Source: Microcella alkalica
GTDB lineage: Bacteria > Actinomycetota > Actinomycetes > Actinomycetales > Microbacteriaceae
Length of the DNA: 64,000 bases
Direction of reading: 5' to 3'
Assembly: GCF_014137945.1 (NCBI RefSeq)
Contig: NZ_JACGWX010000001.1
Span: 186,001 to 250,000 of the forward strand
Every line of letters starts with the position of its first letter. Position 1 is the stretch's first letter. A program made the translations under genes and the position numbers. Below the pieces are notes generated by a model that was not told the DNA's origin, did no database searches, and worked only from the letters and a program-made list of their open reading frames with translations. Below are positions 1 to 8,926 of the stretch, in pieces.

Positions 1-1344
1 GCCCGCCAGGTCGACGCCGACCGCGCCGCCGGTGTCGCGCTGCCCGAGCTCGCGGGCGTGCCGATCGCCATCAAGGACGTGCTCTGCACGCTCGACATGC
101 CGTCGACGTCAGGGTCGAAGATCCTCGAGGGGTGGGTGCCGCCGTACGACGCGACCGTTGTCGCGCGCCTCCGCGCCGCCCGCATGGTGCCGCTCGGCAA
201 GACCAACATGGACGAGTTCGCGATGGGCTCCTCCACCGAGCACTCGGCCTACGGCCCGACGAAGAACCCGTGGGATCTCGAGCGGATCCCCGGCGGCTCG
301 GGCGGCGGCTCGGCCGCGGCCGTCGCCGCATTCGAGGCGCCCGTCGCGCTCGGCTCCGACACGGGCGGCTCGATCCGCCAGCCCGGCGCCGTCACCGGGA
401 CGGTCGGCGTCAAGCCGACCTACGGCGGCGTGAGCCGCTACGGCGCGATCGCCCTTGCGAGCAGCCTCGACCAGGTGGGCCCCGTGTCGCGCACGGTGCT
501 GGATGCTGCGCTCGTGCACGACGTCATCGGCGGGCACGACCCCCGTGACGCGACGAGCATCCCCGACCAGTGGCCCTCGATGGCGGCGGCCGCGCGGCGC
601 GGGCTGACGGGCGACGTGCTGAAGGGCATCCGCGTCGGGGTCGTGACGGAGCTCGAGGGCGAGGGCTTCCAGTCCGGTGTGAAGCAGCGGTACCACGAGA
701 CCCTCGACCTGCTGGCCGCGGCCGGCGCCGAGATCGTCGAGGTGAGCTGCCCGCACTTCGAGTACGCGGTCGCCGCCTACTACCTGATCCTTCCGGCGGA
801 GGCGTCGAGCAACCTCGCGAAGTTCGACTCGGTGCGCTTCGGCATGCGCGCGGACGTCACCGGAACGGTCGAGGACGTCATGGCAGCGACCCGCGAGGCG
901 GGCTTCGGGCCGGAGGTGAAGCGTCGCATCATCCTCGGCACCTATGCGCTGAGCGCCGGCTACTACGACGCCTACTACGGCAGCGCGCAGAAGGTGCGCA
1001 CGCTCATCCAGCAGGATTTCGACGCCGCGTTCGAGAAGGCGGACATCCTCGTCTCGCCCTCGGCGCCGACGACGGCGTTCAGGTTCGGCGAGAAGCTCGC
1101 CGACCCGCTCGCCATGTACCTCAACGACGTCACGACGATTCCCGCGAACCTCGCCGGGGTGCCCGGCATGGGCCTGCCGATGGGCCTCGCGCCCGAAGAC
1201 GGCCTGCCGACGGGTCTGCAGCTCATGGCGCCCGCGCGCCACGATGCGCGTCTCTACGAGGCCGGTGCAGCGATCGAGCGGTTGCTCGAGGTGCAGTGGG
1301 GCGGCCCGCTGTGGGCGATGGCCCCGGAGCTGCGGCAGGCGTAG
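1..1344 (+). CDS. gatA: Glutamyl-tRNA(Gln)/aspartyl-tRNA(Asn) amidotransferase subunit A, 5' end outside window
   Basis: Amidase subunit of the cytoplasmic GatCAB complex. It releases ammonia from glutamine, which GatB uses to amidate mischarged Glu-tRNA(Gln) or Asp-tRNA(Asn). The frame is open from base 1, giving 447 residues. The family is near 500, so roughly 50 N-terminal residues lie upstream. The amidase-signature Ser-cisSer-Lys triad is visible: Lys in PIAIKDV (codon at 73), the Gly/Ser-rich loop [10 protein letters not shown] near 292-320, and the nucleophile Ser in [11 protein letters not shown] near 358-385. The frame ends normally. gatB lies 2.6 kb downstream instead of directly behind it, with an opposite-strand gene between. 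Confidence 0.96.
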   Translation, partial: ARQVDADRAAGVALPELAGVPIAIKDVLCTLDMPSTSGSKILEGWVPPYDATVVARLRAARMVPLGKTNMDEFAMGSSTEHSAYGPTKNPWDLERIPGGSGGGSAAAVAAFEAPVALGSDTGGSIRQPGAVTGTVGVKPTYGGVSRYGAIALASSLDQVGPVSRTVLDAALVHDVIGGHDPRDATSIPDQWPSMAAAARRGLTGDVLKGIRVGVVTELEGEGFQSGVKQRYHETLDLLAAAGAEIVEVSCPHFEYAVAAYYLILPAEASSNLAKFDSVRFGMRADVTGTVEDVMAATREAGFGPEVKRRIILGTYALSAGYYDAYYGSAQKVRTLIQQDFDAAFEKADILVSPSAPTTAFRFGEKLADPLAMYLNDVTTIPANLAGVPGMGLPMGLAPEDGLPTGLQLMAPARHDARLYEAGAAIERLLEVQWGGPLWAMAPELRQA

Positions 1345-1356
1345 CGCGTTCGGCCC

Positions 1357-1488
1357 GCTTCGGGCGCGACCGGGGCTCGGTTCCGGCGCGACTGCGGCGA
1401 GGTTCAAGCGCGATTGCGGCGAGGTTCAATCGCGATTGCGGCGCGATTCAAGCGCGACTGCAGCGAGGTTCGGGCGCGGTTTGAGCAT
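1357..1488. repeat. 22-bp tandem repeat, six degenerate units
   Basis: Consecutive 22-bp units start at 1357, 1379, 1401, 1423, 1445 and 1467, each built on the core GGTTCAAGCGCGATTGCGGC. Units 2-5 differ at only a few positions; the outer two are more diverged, and a seventh start (GGTTGGGAA) is visible at 1489. The array lies just past the gatA stop. It is non-coding as far as I can tell. The 1345-1638 gap holds nothing else recognisable. Confidence 0.8.
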
Positions 1489-1638
1489 GGTTGGGAACGC
1501 TGTTCAGCCTCGGCCCGCGCAGCCTGGCACCTGCGGCCGCACACCCACCGCGAGGCCGACCCGTTGTGGTTCACGCGGCCAGGTCGACGCTGGTTATCCC
1601 GAACCCGCTTGAGCGTGCGCGTGCGCGTACGCGTACTC

Positions 1639-3096
1639 TCATGCGGGCTGTCGGTCGCGTTCGCGCGGGCGCTCGCGGTCGCGTTCGAGTTCTATGATGG
1701 GGTTCTTGCTCCTGGCGGGCATCGGTCTCTGCTCGGAATCGACCGATCTGGGCGGGATCAGTACGAGCTCTCCGCTCGATCGTTCGAGTCGCCAGCCGTT
1801 GTTGTGAAGCAGTAGGTGATGGTGACGGCAGAGCAGCACGCCGTGAGCGAGGTCGGTCGTTCCGCCTTCGGACCAGGGCACGATGTGGTGCGCCTCCGTC
1901 CACGATGGCGGGCGGTCGCATCCGGGGAACCGGCAACCGCCATCTCGAGCGGCGAGGGCGATGCGCTGGCGGCGCGTGTACAGCCGCGTCTCGCGGCCGA
2001 GAGCGACGACGTCGCCCCGCGCATCGATGACGATCGGCACGGCACCGGACGAGCAGCGGTGCCGGTCAGCAGTCTCGATGCTCACGGGCTCGGACTGGCC
2101 CTCGATGCGAGCAATGCCGCGCCCGGCGCGGAGGTCCCGCTCGGCGACGATGACCTGCACGGCGGGGGAGCGGGTTCCGATGATCTCGGTGGGCGCCACG
2201 TCGCCGCCGAGGCGCACGAGGTCGACCAGCGCATCGAGGGCGAGCTGCTCGGTCGTGCGGAGGTCTGCTGCGATTCGCTCCGCACGGTCACGCTCGCCGG
2301 GGCTGACGAACCGCGGACCGCCGCGTCGCGGCGAGGTCGCGCCGTCGACCGCGTCGCGCACGAGTGCGGCCGACTCGGGGTCGAGCAGCCCGTTCAGGCG
2401 GGTCATTCCGTCGGGTTGGCGGCTCAGGAAGAGGTATCGGCGATCACGCATCGCCTGCTCGCGCTCGGCGACCTGCTCGGGCTGGCCTTCGAGGTCAAGA
2501 AGTGCGCGGGCGTCTCGCGCGTGCACGGCGAGCTGCTCGAGCGTGAGCAGTGCGGCCTGCGCGACGAGCTGCCGAGCTGCGGCGGCCAGCTGGAGGGCTG
2601 TCACGTGGTCGTCGGGCTGGCCGAGCGCGCGAGCGATCGCGTCGCCCGCCTCGACGCTCACCCGGGCCTCCGCGACCGCAGCGGCGACCGGCGCGAGCCA
2701 CGCCTGCGTGCGAGCAGAGATGTCGGCTGCGGAGTGCGGATCGGCTGCGATCGCTGTCCGCTCGAGGAGCGACCCCATGCGCACGAGGGCGGCGGCGTCG
2801 CGGGCGCTGGTCGCGGTCAGCTGCTGGATGAGGTGCTGCGGGGTGCGACTGCCGAGCCGTTGCGCCAGGCCGTCGTGGCCGAGGGAGTGGTGCGAACGTC
2901 GGGCGATCTCATCCGCGAGGATCGCCAGATTGGTCTCGGTGCGGCGACGCAACTCAGCCAGCCGTGACTGCACCGCGAGCAGGGCATCGTCGGTGAGCTG
3001 CCCCACGGCCGACCCCGCGAAGAGCATGAGCGACGGCACGTCGAAGGTCGCGTCGGCAGCCGGGAGGCCGCTCGTCACGATGTTCGAGTAGGGCAT
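1639..3096 (-). CDS. HNH endonuclease signature protein with DUF222 domain (13E12 repeat family)
   Basis: About 485 residues. A long alpha-helical, Leu/Ala/Arg-rich DUF222 region fills most of the protein. A C-terminal HNH nuclease module follows: CRFPGCDRPP, then AHHIVPWSEGGTTDL and LLCRHHHLLLH, giving the Cys/His zinc ligands and catalytic HH pair. The tail is Arg/Glu-rich. The start at 3096 (MPYSNIV) is chosen because GAGAG sits eight bases upstream; the frame stays open to 3255. These proteins are multicopy in actinobacteria (REP13E12 in mycobacteria) and their biological role is unsettled. It is convergent with gatA and separates gatA from gatB. Confidence 0.88.
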   Translation of the reverse strand: MPYSNIVTSGLPAADATFDVPSLMLFAGSAVGQLTDDALLAVQSRLAELRRRTETNLAILADEIARRSHHSLGHDGLAQRLGSRTPQHLIQQLTATSARDAAALVRMGSLLERTAIAADPHSAADISARTQAWLAPVAAAVAEARVSVEAGDAIARALGQPDDHVTALQLAAAARQLVAQAALLTLEQLAVHARDARALLDLEGQPEQVAEREQAMRDRRYLFLSRQPDGMTRLNGLLDPESAALVRDAVDGATSPRRGGPRFVSPGERDRAERIAADLRTTEQLALDALVDLVRLGGDVAPTEIIGTRSPAVQVIVAERDLRAGRGIARIEGQSEPVSIETADRHRCSSGAVPIVIDARGDVVALGRETRLYTRRQRIALAARDGGCRFPGCDRPPSWTEAHHIVPWSEGGTTDLAHGVLLCRHHHLLLHNNGWRLERSSGELVLIPPRSVDSEQRPMPARSKNPIIELERDRERPRERDRQPA

Positions 3097-3293
3097 GGCA
3101 AATTCTCTCGCAGTCTCGAACTGATGTACAGCCGCTGAGCCGACCTCGTGGACAAGATGCCAGCTTGCTCGCTGTGGAGGAGCGGCAGAGTCGAGTGGGC
3201 TGGTGAAAGTGGCTCCACCTCGCCCCGAAACCGCCCCTACCCCCGCCCACCGCACTCCCCAGCATCCCGCTTCGCCTGCAAGAATCGCCCCCG

Positions 3294-3953
3294 ATGACCA
3301 CTCGCCTCGCCAGCCTCGCCGCCTATACGGTGCTGCCGCTCGTCGGCGTGCTGCTGCTCGGCTGGGACTGGCGCGAGATCGTGCTGCTGTACTGGCTCGA
3401 GAACGTGAGCCTCGGCATCGCGATGCTCGTGAAGCTCATCAGGTCGGCTGACGCGCCGGGAGGCCACGACCCCGAGGTCGTCGGCACCCTGACCGTCAAC
3501 GGCAATCGCGTGACGGGCCCCGTGTCAGGCCTCATCCTGGCCGGATTCTTCGCCCTGCACTACGGCATCTTCACCCTCGTGCACGGCGTCTTCGTGCTCC
3601 TCCTCATCAGCGGAATGTTCTTGCCCGGCGGCACCCCCGACGGCCCCATGAACGGGGGTGGCGCGCTCCTCGTCTGGGTCATCGCCGGCGCGATTCAGGT
3701 GATGGCGGCAATCATCGGCCCGCTACCCGCCCGACGCGGCTCGGCCCTCATGTTCAGCGCCTACCCGCGCATCATCGTGCTGCATGTCTCGGTCATCCTG
3801 GGCATCTTCGCCATCAGTGCGCTCGATTGGGATGCCGCGGCCGCCCTCCTCCTCATCGCCCTTCATGGGCTCGTCGACGGTGCGGGGTGGATGCTCTCCG
3901 CCGCCCGCGACCGCCGTGCGAGCAGCACGGTCGCATCCCCGCCCCCCGCCTAG
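3294..3953 (+). CDS. DUF6498 family membrane protein
   Basis: 219 residues with about six hydrophobic helices. The start (MTTRLASLAAYTVLPLVGV) leads straight into a membrane segment, followed by the DWREIVLLYWLENVSLG stretch typical of DUF6498 proteins. Between helices are short polar loops and one Gly/Pro-rich loop (PGGTPDGPMNGGG). No enzymatic motif is visible and the family has no known function. It ends nine bases before gatB, so the two are probably co-transcribed, the promoter being in the gap behind the divergent HNH gene. Confidence 0.8.
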   Translation: MTTRLASLAAYTVLPLVGVLLLGWDWREIVLLYWLENVSLGIAMLVKLIRSADAPGGHDPEVVGTLTVNGNRVTGPVSGLILAGFFALHYGIFTLVHGVFVLLLISGMFLPGGTPDGPMNGGGALLVWVIAGAIQVMAAIIGPLPARRGSALMFSAYPRIIVLHVSVILGIFAISALDWDAAAALLLIALHGLVDGAGWMLSAARDRRASSTVASPPPA

Positions 3954-3962
3954 GATTGGGGC

Positions 3963-5477
3963 ATGGCGCGCGCAGAACTCATGGATTTCGACCAGGCCCT
4001 CGAACTGTTCGAGCCCGTGCTCGGCTTCGAGGTGCACGTCGAGCTGTCGACGCAGACGAAGATGTTCTCCGACGCCCCGAACCCGGCGTTCGGCGGCCAC
4101 GAGATCACCGAGCCGAACACGGCGATCACGCCCGTCTGCCTCGGGCTTCCTGGCTCGCTGCCGGTCGTGAACGAGACGGCAGTGCGCTACTCGATCTCGC
4201 TCGGGCTCGCGCTCGGCTGCCAGATCGCGCCGACGAGCCGCTTCGCGCGCAAGAACTACTTCTACCCCGACCTCGCGAAGAACTATCAGATCAGCCAGTA
4301 CGACGAGCCGATCGCCTTCGAGGGGATGCTCGAGGTCGAACTCGAGGACGGCACGCTCGTGCAGGTTCCCATCGAGCGCGCCCACATGGAGGAGGACGCC
4401 GGCAAGCTCACGCACGTCGGCGGCTCGACCGGCCGCATCCAGGGCGCCGAGTACTCGCTCGTCGACTACAACCGCGCCGGTGTGCCGCTCGTCGAGATCG
4501 TGACGAAGCCGATCTACGGCGCCGAGCACCGCGCGCCGGAGCTCGCGAAGGCCTACGTGTCGACGATCCGCGACATCGTGCGCGCGCTCGGCATCTCGGA
4601 GGCCCGCATGGAGCGCGGCAACCTGCGCTGCGACGCGAACGTCTCGCTGCGCCCGCGCGGGCAGGCTGCGCTCGGCACCCGCACCGAGACGAAGAACGTC
4701 AACTCGCTGCGGAGCGTCGAGCGGGCCGTGCGGTACGAGATCCAGCGCCAGGCGGCGATCCTCGCTGCAGGGGGGACCATCACGCAGGAGACCCGTCACT
4801 GGCACGAGGACACCGGCGCGACCTCGCCCGGCCGCCCCAAGAGCGACGCCGACGACTACCGCTACTTCCCCGAGCCCGACCTGCTGCCCGTCGCGCCGAC
4901 GCCGCAGCTGATCGCCGAGCTGCGCGCCGCGCTCCCCGAGGCGCCGGCCGCTCGCCGTCGTCGCCTGAAGGAGGAGTGGGGATTCAGCGACCTGGAGTTC
5001 CGCGACGTCGTGAACTCGGGCCTGCTCGTCGAGGTGACCGACACGGTCGCCGCGGGCGCCTCACCCCAGCAGGCGCGCAAGTGGTGGACGGGCGAGATCG
5101 CCCGCATCGCCAACGCGCAGAACGCCGAGCCGGCCGCGCTCATCTCGCCGCAGCATGTGGCCGAGATCGTGGCGCTCGTCGAGTCGGGTGCCCTGACCGA
5201 CCGCCTTGCTCGTCAGGTCGTCGAGGGCGTCATCGCGGGGGAGGGTTCACCCGCTGTTGTCGTGTCGGCTCGTGGGCTCGAGGTCGTCTCGGACGACGGC
5301 GCGCTCATCGCCGCGGTCGACGCGGCGCTCGCGCAGCAGCCCGACGTGCTCGAGAAAATCCGCGACGGCAAGGTGCAGGCCGCCGGAGCGGTGATTGGCG
5401 CCGTCATGAAGGCGATGGGCGGCAAGGCTGACGCGGCTCGTGTGCGCGAGCTGGTGCTGGAGCGCGCTGCGCAGTAA
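3963..5477 (+). CDS. gatB: Aspartyl/glutamyl-tRNA amidotransferase subunit B
   Basis: 504 residues, full length. GatB binds mischarged Glu-tRNA(Gln)/Asp-tRNA(Asn), phosphorylates the acyl group with ATP and amidates it with ammonia from GatA. The N-terminal cradle domain carries the family signature [16 protein letters not shown], and [20 protein letters not shown] follows near residues 90-115. The C-terminal GatB/YqeY tail domain covers about 355-500. The start ATG lies nine bases after the DUF6498 stop. With gatA and gatB separated, gatB must be read from a promoter other than that of gatA. Confidence 0.97.
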   Translation: MARAELMDFDQALELFEPVLGFEVHVELSTQTKMFSDAPNPAFGGHEITEPNTAITPVCLGLPGSLPVVNETAVRYSISLGLALGCQIAPTSRFARKNYFYPDLAKNYQISQYDEPIAFEGMLEVELEDGTLVQVPIERAHMEEDAGKLTHVGGSTGRIQGAEYSLVDYNRAGVPLVEIVTKPIYGAEHRAPELAKAYVSTIRDIVRALGISEARMERGNLRCDANVSLRPRGQAALGTRTETKNVNSLRSVERAVRYEIQRQAAILAAGGTITQETRHWHEDTGATSPGRPKSDADDYRYFPEPDLLPVAPTPQLIAELRAALPEAPAARRRRLKEEWGFSDLEFRDVVNSGLLVEVTDTVAAGASPQQARKWWTGEIARIANAQNAEPAALISPQHVAEIVALVESGALTDRLARQVVEGVIAGEGSPAVVVSARGLEVVSDDGALIAAVDAALAQQPDVLEKIRDGKVQAAGAVIGAVMKAMGGKADAARVRELVLERAAQ

Positions 5478-5519
5478 CGAGACTCAGCGCCGGCCGGCGT
5501 CGAGACTTGTACACACTTC

Positions 5520-5558
5520 GTCAACTCAAGTTGACATCACAGGAGTCACCGTTACACT
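5520..5558 (+). promoter_or_regulatory. Sigma-70-like promoter with operator-like palindrome over the -35
   Basis: TTGACA at 5531-5536 and TACACT at 5553-5558 are separated by 16 bp. A perfect 7-bp inverted repeat, GTCAACT-CA-AGTTGAC (5520-5535), overlaps the -35 box. Further GTCAA half-sites occur at 5578, 5602 and 5627 between the promoter and the HTH gene start at 5658. This fits autorepression by the HTH protein, which is inference. Confidence 0.6.
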
Positions 5559-5657
5559 TGTGACACTTACCGACGCGACGTCAACGCTAGACGGCGCTAA
5601 CGTCAATCAACGCTCAGACCATTGATGTCAACTCTTTGAGCCCAAGACAGGTCTATT

Positions 5658-6044
5658 ATGCCCACCCTGAATCACTCCGATTTTGATACCGAATCTTTGC
5701 GCATCCTCGAGGCGGCCGAAAGTGCCCTTCCGGAGGGCAAAGTCCGAGATGCAATTTCCGCCATCAGAGAGGCTTCTAACGGCTCCACTGCCGTGGTTCT
5801 CGCCGCGACTGAGGAGTTCAGCACCACCGAGGCTGCATCCATTCTTGGAATCAGTAGACCTCATCTCTACAAAATTCTTGACTCTGGAGCGCTTCCATTT
5901 AAGACTGTTGGAAAGAACACTCGACGCGTGAGCGGTGAAGACCTTTATCGATATCTCGATCAATTCGCAGCAGCGCGTAAGTTTGCAGCTCAGGCTGTAT
6001 TTGATGGCCAGCGCCTTGAGGACCGAGCTCTCAACGACATGTAG
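5658..6044 (+). CDS. Excisionase/antitoxin-type helix-turn-helix DNA-binding protein
   Basis: 128 residues. The N-terminal half is helical, and an HTH_17-type domain covers about 53-103 (FSTTEAASILGISRPHLYKI, then LPFKTVGKNTRRV). This closely follows the antitoxins that accompany PIN-domain toxins (pattern LTTQEAADLLNVSRP... PFHKVGTHRR). Such proteins bind DNA and usually repress their own operon. The start ATG at 5658 follows AGACAGG. GC content is near 50 percent, far below the neighbours. The partner gene starts 30 bp downstream, but it is not a PIN protein. Best reading: DNA-binding autoregulator of a two-gene acquired cassette. Confidence 0.75.
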   Translation: MPTLNHSDFDTESLRILEAAESALPEGKVRDAISAIREASNGSTAVVLAATEEFSTTEAASILGISRPHLYKILDSGALPFKTVGKNTRRVSGEDLYRYLDQFAAARKFAAQAVFDGQRLEDRALNDM

Positions 6045-6074
6045 CCTTGCGGTTCGGCAGGTAAGGTTGGACTC

Positions 6075-7148
6075 GTGGTCTTTCATCGACGAGTCACTTT
6101 CCGTTGTCTACTGGAAGATCTCACGGGTTGGAGCGACGCCAGCCACGCTAGTTTTGCAACTCGCCTGGCTGGCGTCACGCGCGATTGCGCTGCCGGTCGT
6201 CAACCGCGAGATGTTGTCGCCCAGACGCTGAGGTCGGGCCCTCATCTGTCCAAGCTGGACCATTCGGTCATTCGCTACTTCGACCGGATCTTCGCAGTTG
6301 ATGAGCCTGAAATAAAGCGCGAATCAATCAGCGCTGTGACGGACCGTCTTTGGTGGAAGTTGAAAACGGCGCGCTGGCGTGGGGCGGCGCTTCCTGACCT
6401 GAACTCTGAAGTGGTCTGGTTGTGCGTTGCAGGACTGAGGTCTGCCGGATCAAGGGAGGACTTTTACGAGCGATTCGAACGTGAATGCTCGACAGATTCA
6501 AGTATGTTCCTTCCCGAAGAAGCTGATGAGCTACTGCGAGAAATCGAACAGGACCAAGTCAGACTTAGTGCGTGGCGGCTACAGCTTCAAGTGTCGATTC
6601 TGGTGATGATTGGTCATGCTGTGGCGGGCGCTCCACCGTCCGCGGCGTTGTCGGTGCGTCACCCGAAGAGAGATGACACACTTGCAAGTGTCTCCGTCTC
6701 GATTGACGAGTTGACAATCGACGGGGACACATTGACCGAGGCGCTAGTCGTGCTGGAGATAGCTCCGGGTGCTGACGAAGCTTGGCGGCCGCTTCTCTCG
6801 CAAATCGTGGTGGGCACGCTATCGTCCACGGTCGAGGACGTCAGGATTGCGCCCCTCGGTAGTCCGGGTGAGTTTGCGTTGTCGTACGGCGTCTACGTCG
6901 ATCAGGAATTAAGCGACGAGGTCGAGCGCGCGCTAGAAAATCGGCGTCCATTGCGTCTGTCTGGGGACATCCATCAGGGAGCCATTGCACATTTCTCGCC
7001 ACGCGAACACTTGACTGAGGCCACCGTCGAAGGTTTCCCAGTGGAGGCGCTGTGCGGGCACTGGTTCGTGCCATCTGCGGACTTCCTCGGGAAGCCAACA
7101 TGCTCGGTGTGCAGCGAAAGGTACGACAGCCTGACGCCTGAGGCCTGA
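6075..7148 (+). CDS. Unknown protein with C-terminal DUF3039-like zinc ribbon
   Basis: 357 residues, not recognised over the first ~295. The N-terminal part is mixed helical, with no signal peptide, no membrane segment and no nuclease, kinase or NTPase motif that I can see. Residues 300-353 match DUF3039: AHFSPREHLTEATVEGFPVE leads into ALCGHWFVP, then KPTCSVCSERYDSL. Candidate zinc ligands are His306, Cys327, Cys343 and Cys346. DUF3039 is normally a stand-alone actinobacterial protein of under 100 residues, so this is an unusual fusion. The start is GTG at 6075, behind AGGTAAGG. It sits in the toxin position behind an antitoxin-like gene and shares that gene's low GC. Function unknown. Confidence 0.7.
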   Translation: MVFHRRVTFRCLLEDLTGWSDASHASFATRLAGVTRDCAAGRQPRDVVAQTLRSGPHLSKLDHSVIRYFDRIFAVDEPEIKRESISAVTDRLWWKLKTARWRGAALPDLNSEVVWLCVAGLRSAGSREDFYERFERECSTDSSMFLPEEADELLREIEQDQVRLSAWRLQLQVSILVMIGHAVAGAPPSAALSVRHPKRDDTLASVSVSIDELTIDGDTLTEALVVLEIAPGADEAWRPLLSQIVVGTLSSTVEDVRIAPLGSPGEFALSYGVYVDQELSDEVERALENRRPLRLSGDIHQGAIAHFSPREHLTEATVEGFPVEALCGHWFVPSADFLGKPTCSVCSERYDSLTPEA

Positions 7149-7173
7149 CGGTGCATTAACCGCTACCGATGAC

Positions 7174-8514
7174 CTAAGGCCGCGGGTCCTCCGCGTCGTA
7201 CTCGCGCAGCGTCCGCTGCACGCGCAGGATGACCGCCGCAGCGACCACGATCACGAGCCCGCCCAGCAGCGGCGGGAACCACAGCAGCGCCGTGATGCTC
7301 AGCACCCCCACGTAGAGGTCGCCGACGCGCGGCCCTCCCGTGACGACGACGGTGAAGAGGCCCTGCAGGCGCCCGCGCATCGCATCCGGAACCGACGCCT
7401 GCAGCATCGTGTTCCGGTAGATCATGCTCACGCTGTCGGCCGCGCCCGAGAGCGCGAGCAGCACACTCGCCGCGATGAGCGCCGGCCAGTTCACCGACGA
7501 CCAGGACTCCGATACCGGCTCACCGGAGAGCGCCGCGAGCAGCAACACGACCCCGAACCCGATGATCGTCGCCCCGTAGGCCACGACTCCCGCGATCACG
7601 CCGAGCCCCTGCCGACGCACCGCGCCGAGCCGGCCCGACAGCAGTCCGAGCCCGAGCACCCCGACCGCGATCGCCGACGTCAGCACGCCGACCGTGATCG
7701 CCCCGCCGCCGATGAGCAGCGCCCCGATCGCCGGAAACAGTACGCGCGGGTTGCCGAACGTCATGGCGAAGATGTCGAGCAGGAACGACGCGCGAATGTT
7801 CGGCGCCACCCGCATGAACCGGATCCCCTCCACGACCGACCGCAGCCCCGGCTTGAGCACCTCGCCCTCCGGCTTCACCGACGGCAGCGTGTAGAGGCCG
7901 AAGAAGGCTGCGATGAACAAGAACGTGTCGATCGTGTACGTCCACGAGATGCCCACCGACGCCACGAGCACGCCCGCGAGCGCCGGACCGACCGTCAGCA
8001 TGAGACCGCCGCTGATCCCGCCGAGCGCCCCCGCCGCCGGCAGCAGCTCGCGCCGGATCAGCCGCGGCACGATCGCCTGCCTCGCCACCCCCACCATCGT
8101 CGCCGCGACCGTGTTGACCGTGATGAGCAGATACAGCGGCAGGACCGGTTCCGCCCCCGACCACGAGTACACCGCGAGCCCCGCCGTCGACCCCCACGCG
8201 ACGATCGCCGACAGCAGCGCGACGATGCGCCGATCGAACGAGTCGGCCAGCACGCCGCCGTAGAGCCCGAACACGACCATCGGAACGAGGGCGAACGCCG
8301 CCACGTACGAGACGGCCAACGTCGACTGCGTGCGGTCGTAGACATCCAGGCCCACCGCCAGGATCGTCATCTGGCTGCCGATGCCCGTGATCGTGCCGCC
8401 CACCCACATGCGGGCGAACGCGGGGCTCTCCCGCAGCGGAGCGAGGTCGACGAGATGGCCGCGGGTGAGCGACGCGCGAGGAGCGGTGATGGTGGCCTCC
8501 GAAGAAAAACGCAC
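7174..8514 (-). CDS. MFS transporter (MFS_3/EntS-like)
   Basis: About 446 residues with 12 hydrophobic segments; a major-facilitator drug/siderophore-type exporter in the cytoplasmic membrane. The N-terminus has the MFS_3 pattern LRESPAFARMWVGGTITGIG followed by SQMTILAVGLDVYDRT, and the loop after helix 2 has GGVLADSFDRR, the A-like motif. A second half of six helices follows, with MRGRLQGLFTVVVTGGPRVGD near the C-terminus. The start is uncertain: I use GTG at 8514, while the frame is open to 8550 with only a TTG there. Substrate cannot be told. Confidence 0.85.
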   Translation of the reverse strand: MRFSSEATITAPRASLTRGHLVDLAPLRESPAFARMWVGGTITGIGSQMTILAVGLDVYDRTQSTLAVSYVAAFALVPMVVFGLYGGVLADSFDRRIVALLSAIVAWGSTAGLAVYSWSGAEPVLPLYLLITVNTVAATMVGVARQAIVPRLIRRELLPAAGALGGISGGLMLTVGPALAGVLVASVGISWTYTIDTFLFIAAFFGLYTLPSVKPEGEVLKPGLRSVVEGIRFMRVAPNIRASFLLDIFAMTFGNPRVLFPAIGALLIGGGAITVGVLTSAIAVGVLGLGLLSGRLGAVRRQGLGVIAGVVAYGATIIGFGVVLLLAALSGEPVSESWSSVNWPALIAASVLLALSGAADSVSMIYRNTMLQASVPDAMRGRLQGLFTVVVTGGPRVGDLYVGVLSITALLWFPPLLGGLVIVVAAAVILRVQRTLREYDAEDPRP

Positions 8515-8614
8515 CGGCGAGGGATGTCCGCGGTGCGACCCTCCATGCAATCACGACCGCGCCGCCCGCATTCCCCGCGCGGCCCCCGTCGCCCGTCGGT
8601 GCAACACTGTCGGA

Positions 8615-8923
8615 ATGCCCGTCGCCTTCGACTTCGACGCCGCCCTCTTCGAGTGGAGCGGCAACGCCGCCTGGCACTTCGTCGCCGTGCCCGAGCCGAT
8701 CAGCGACGAGATCGCCGCCCGCATGGAGGGCTTCACCCGCGGGTTCGGGAGCGTGCGCGTGAAGGTGCGCATCGGCGGAACCGAGTGGGCGACGAGCGTC
8801 TTCCCCGACTCCACGACGGGCTGCTACCTCCTGCCCGTGAAGAAGGCCGTCCGCCAGGCCGAGGGGCTCGCCGCCGGCTCGACCGCGCGCGTGCACCTCG
8901 AGCTCGCCGACATGCGCCCGTAA
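8615..8923 (+). CDS. DUF1905 domain-containing protein
   Basis: 102 residues, a complete stand-alone DUF1905 beta-barrel. Visible family features are FDFDAALFEWSGNAAWHFV at the start, then GSVRVKVRIGGTEWATSVFP and the closing CYLLPVKKAVRQAEGL. The start ATG at 8615 follows CTGTCGGA. The role of the family is not established. It is divergent from the MFS gene and convergent with the SDR gene three bases away. Confidence 0.85.
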   Translation: MPVAFDFDAALFEWSGNAAWHFVAVPEPISDEIAARMEGFTRGFGSVRVKVRIGGTEWATSVFPDSTTGCYLLPVKKAVRQAEGLAAGSTARVHLELADMRP

Positions 8924-8926
8924 GCC

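Noticed and set aside
5658-6044. Phage excisionase of a prophage
   Set aside because: HTH type is similar, but there is no integrase or phage gene nearby, and the second gene is not phage-like.
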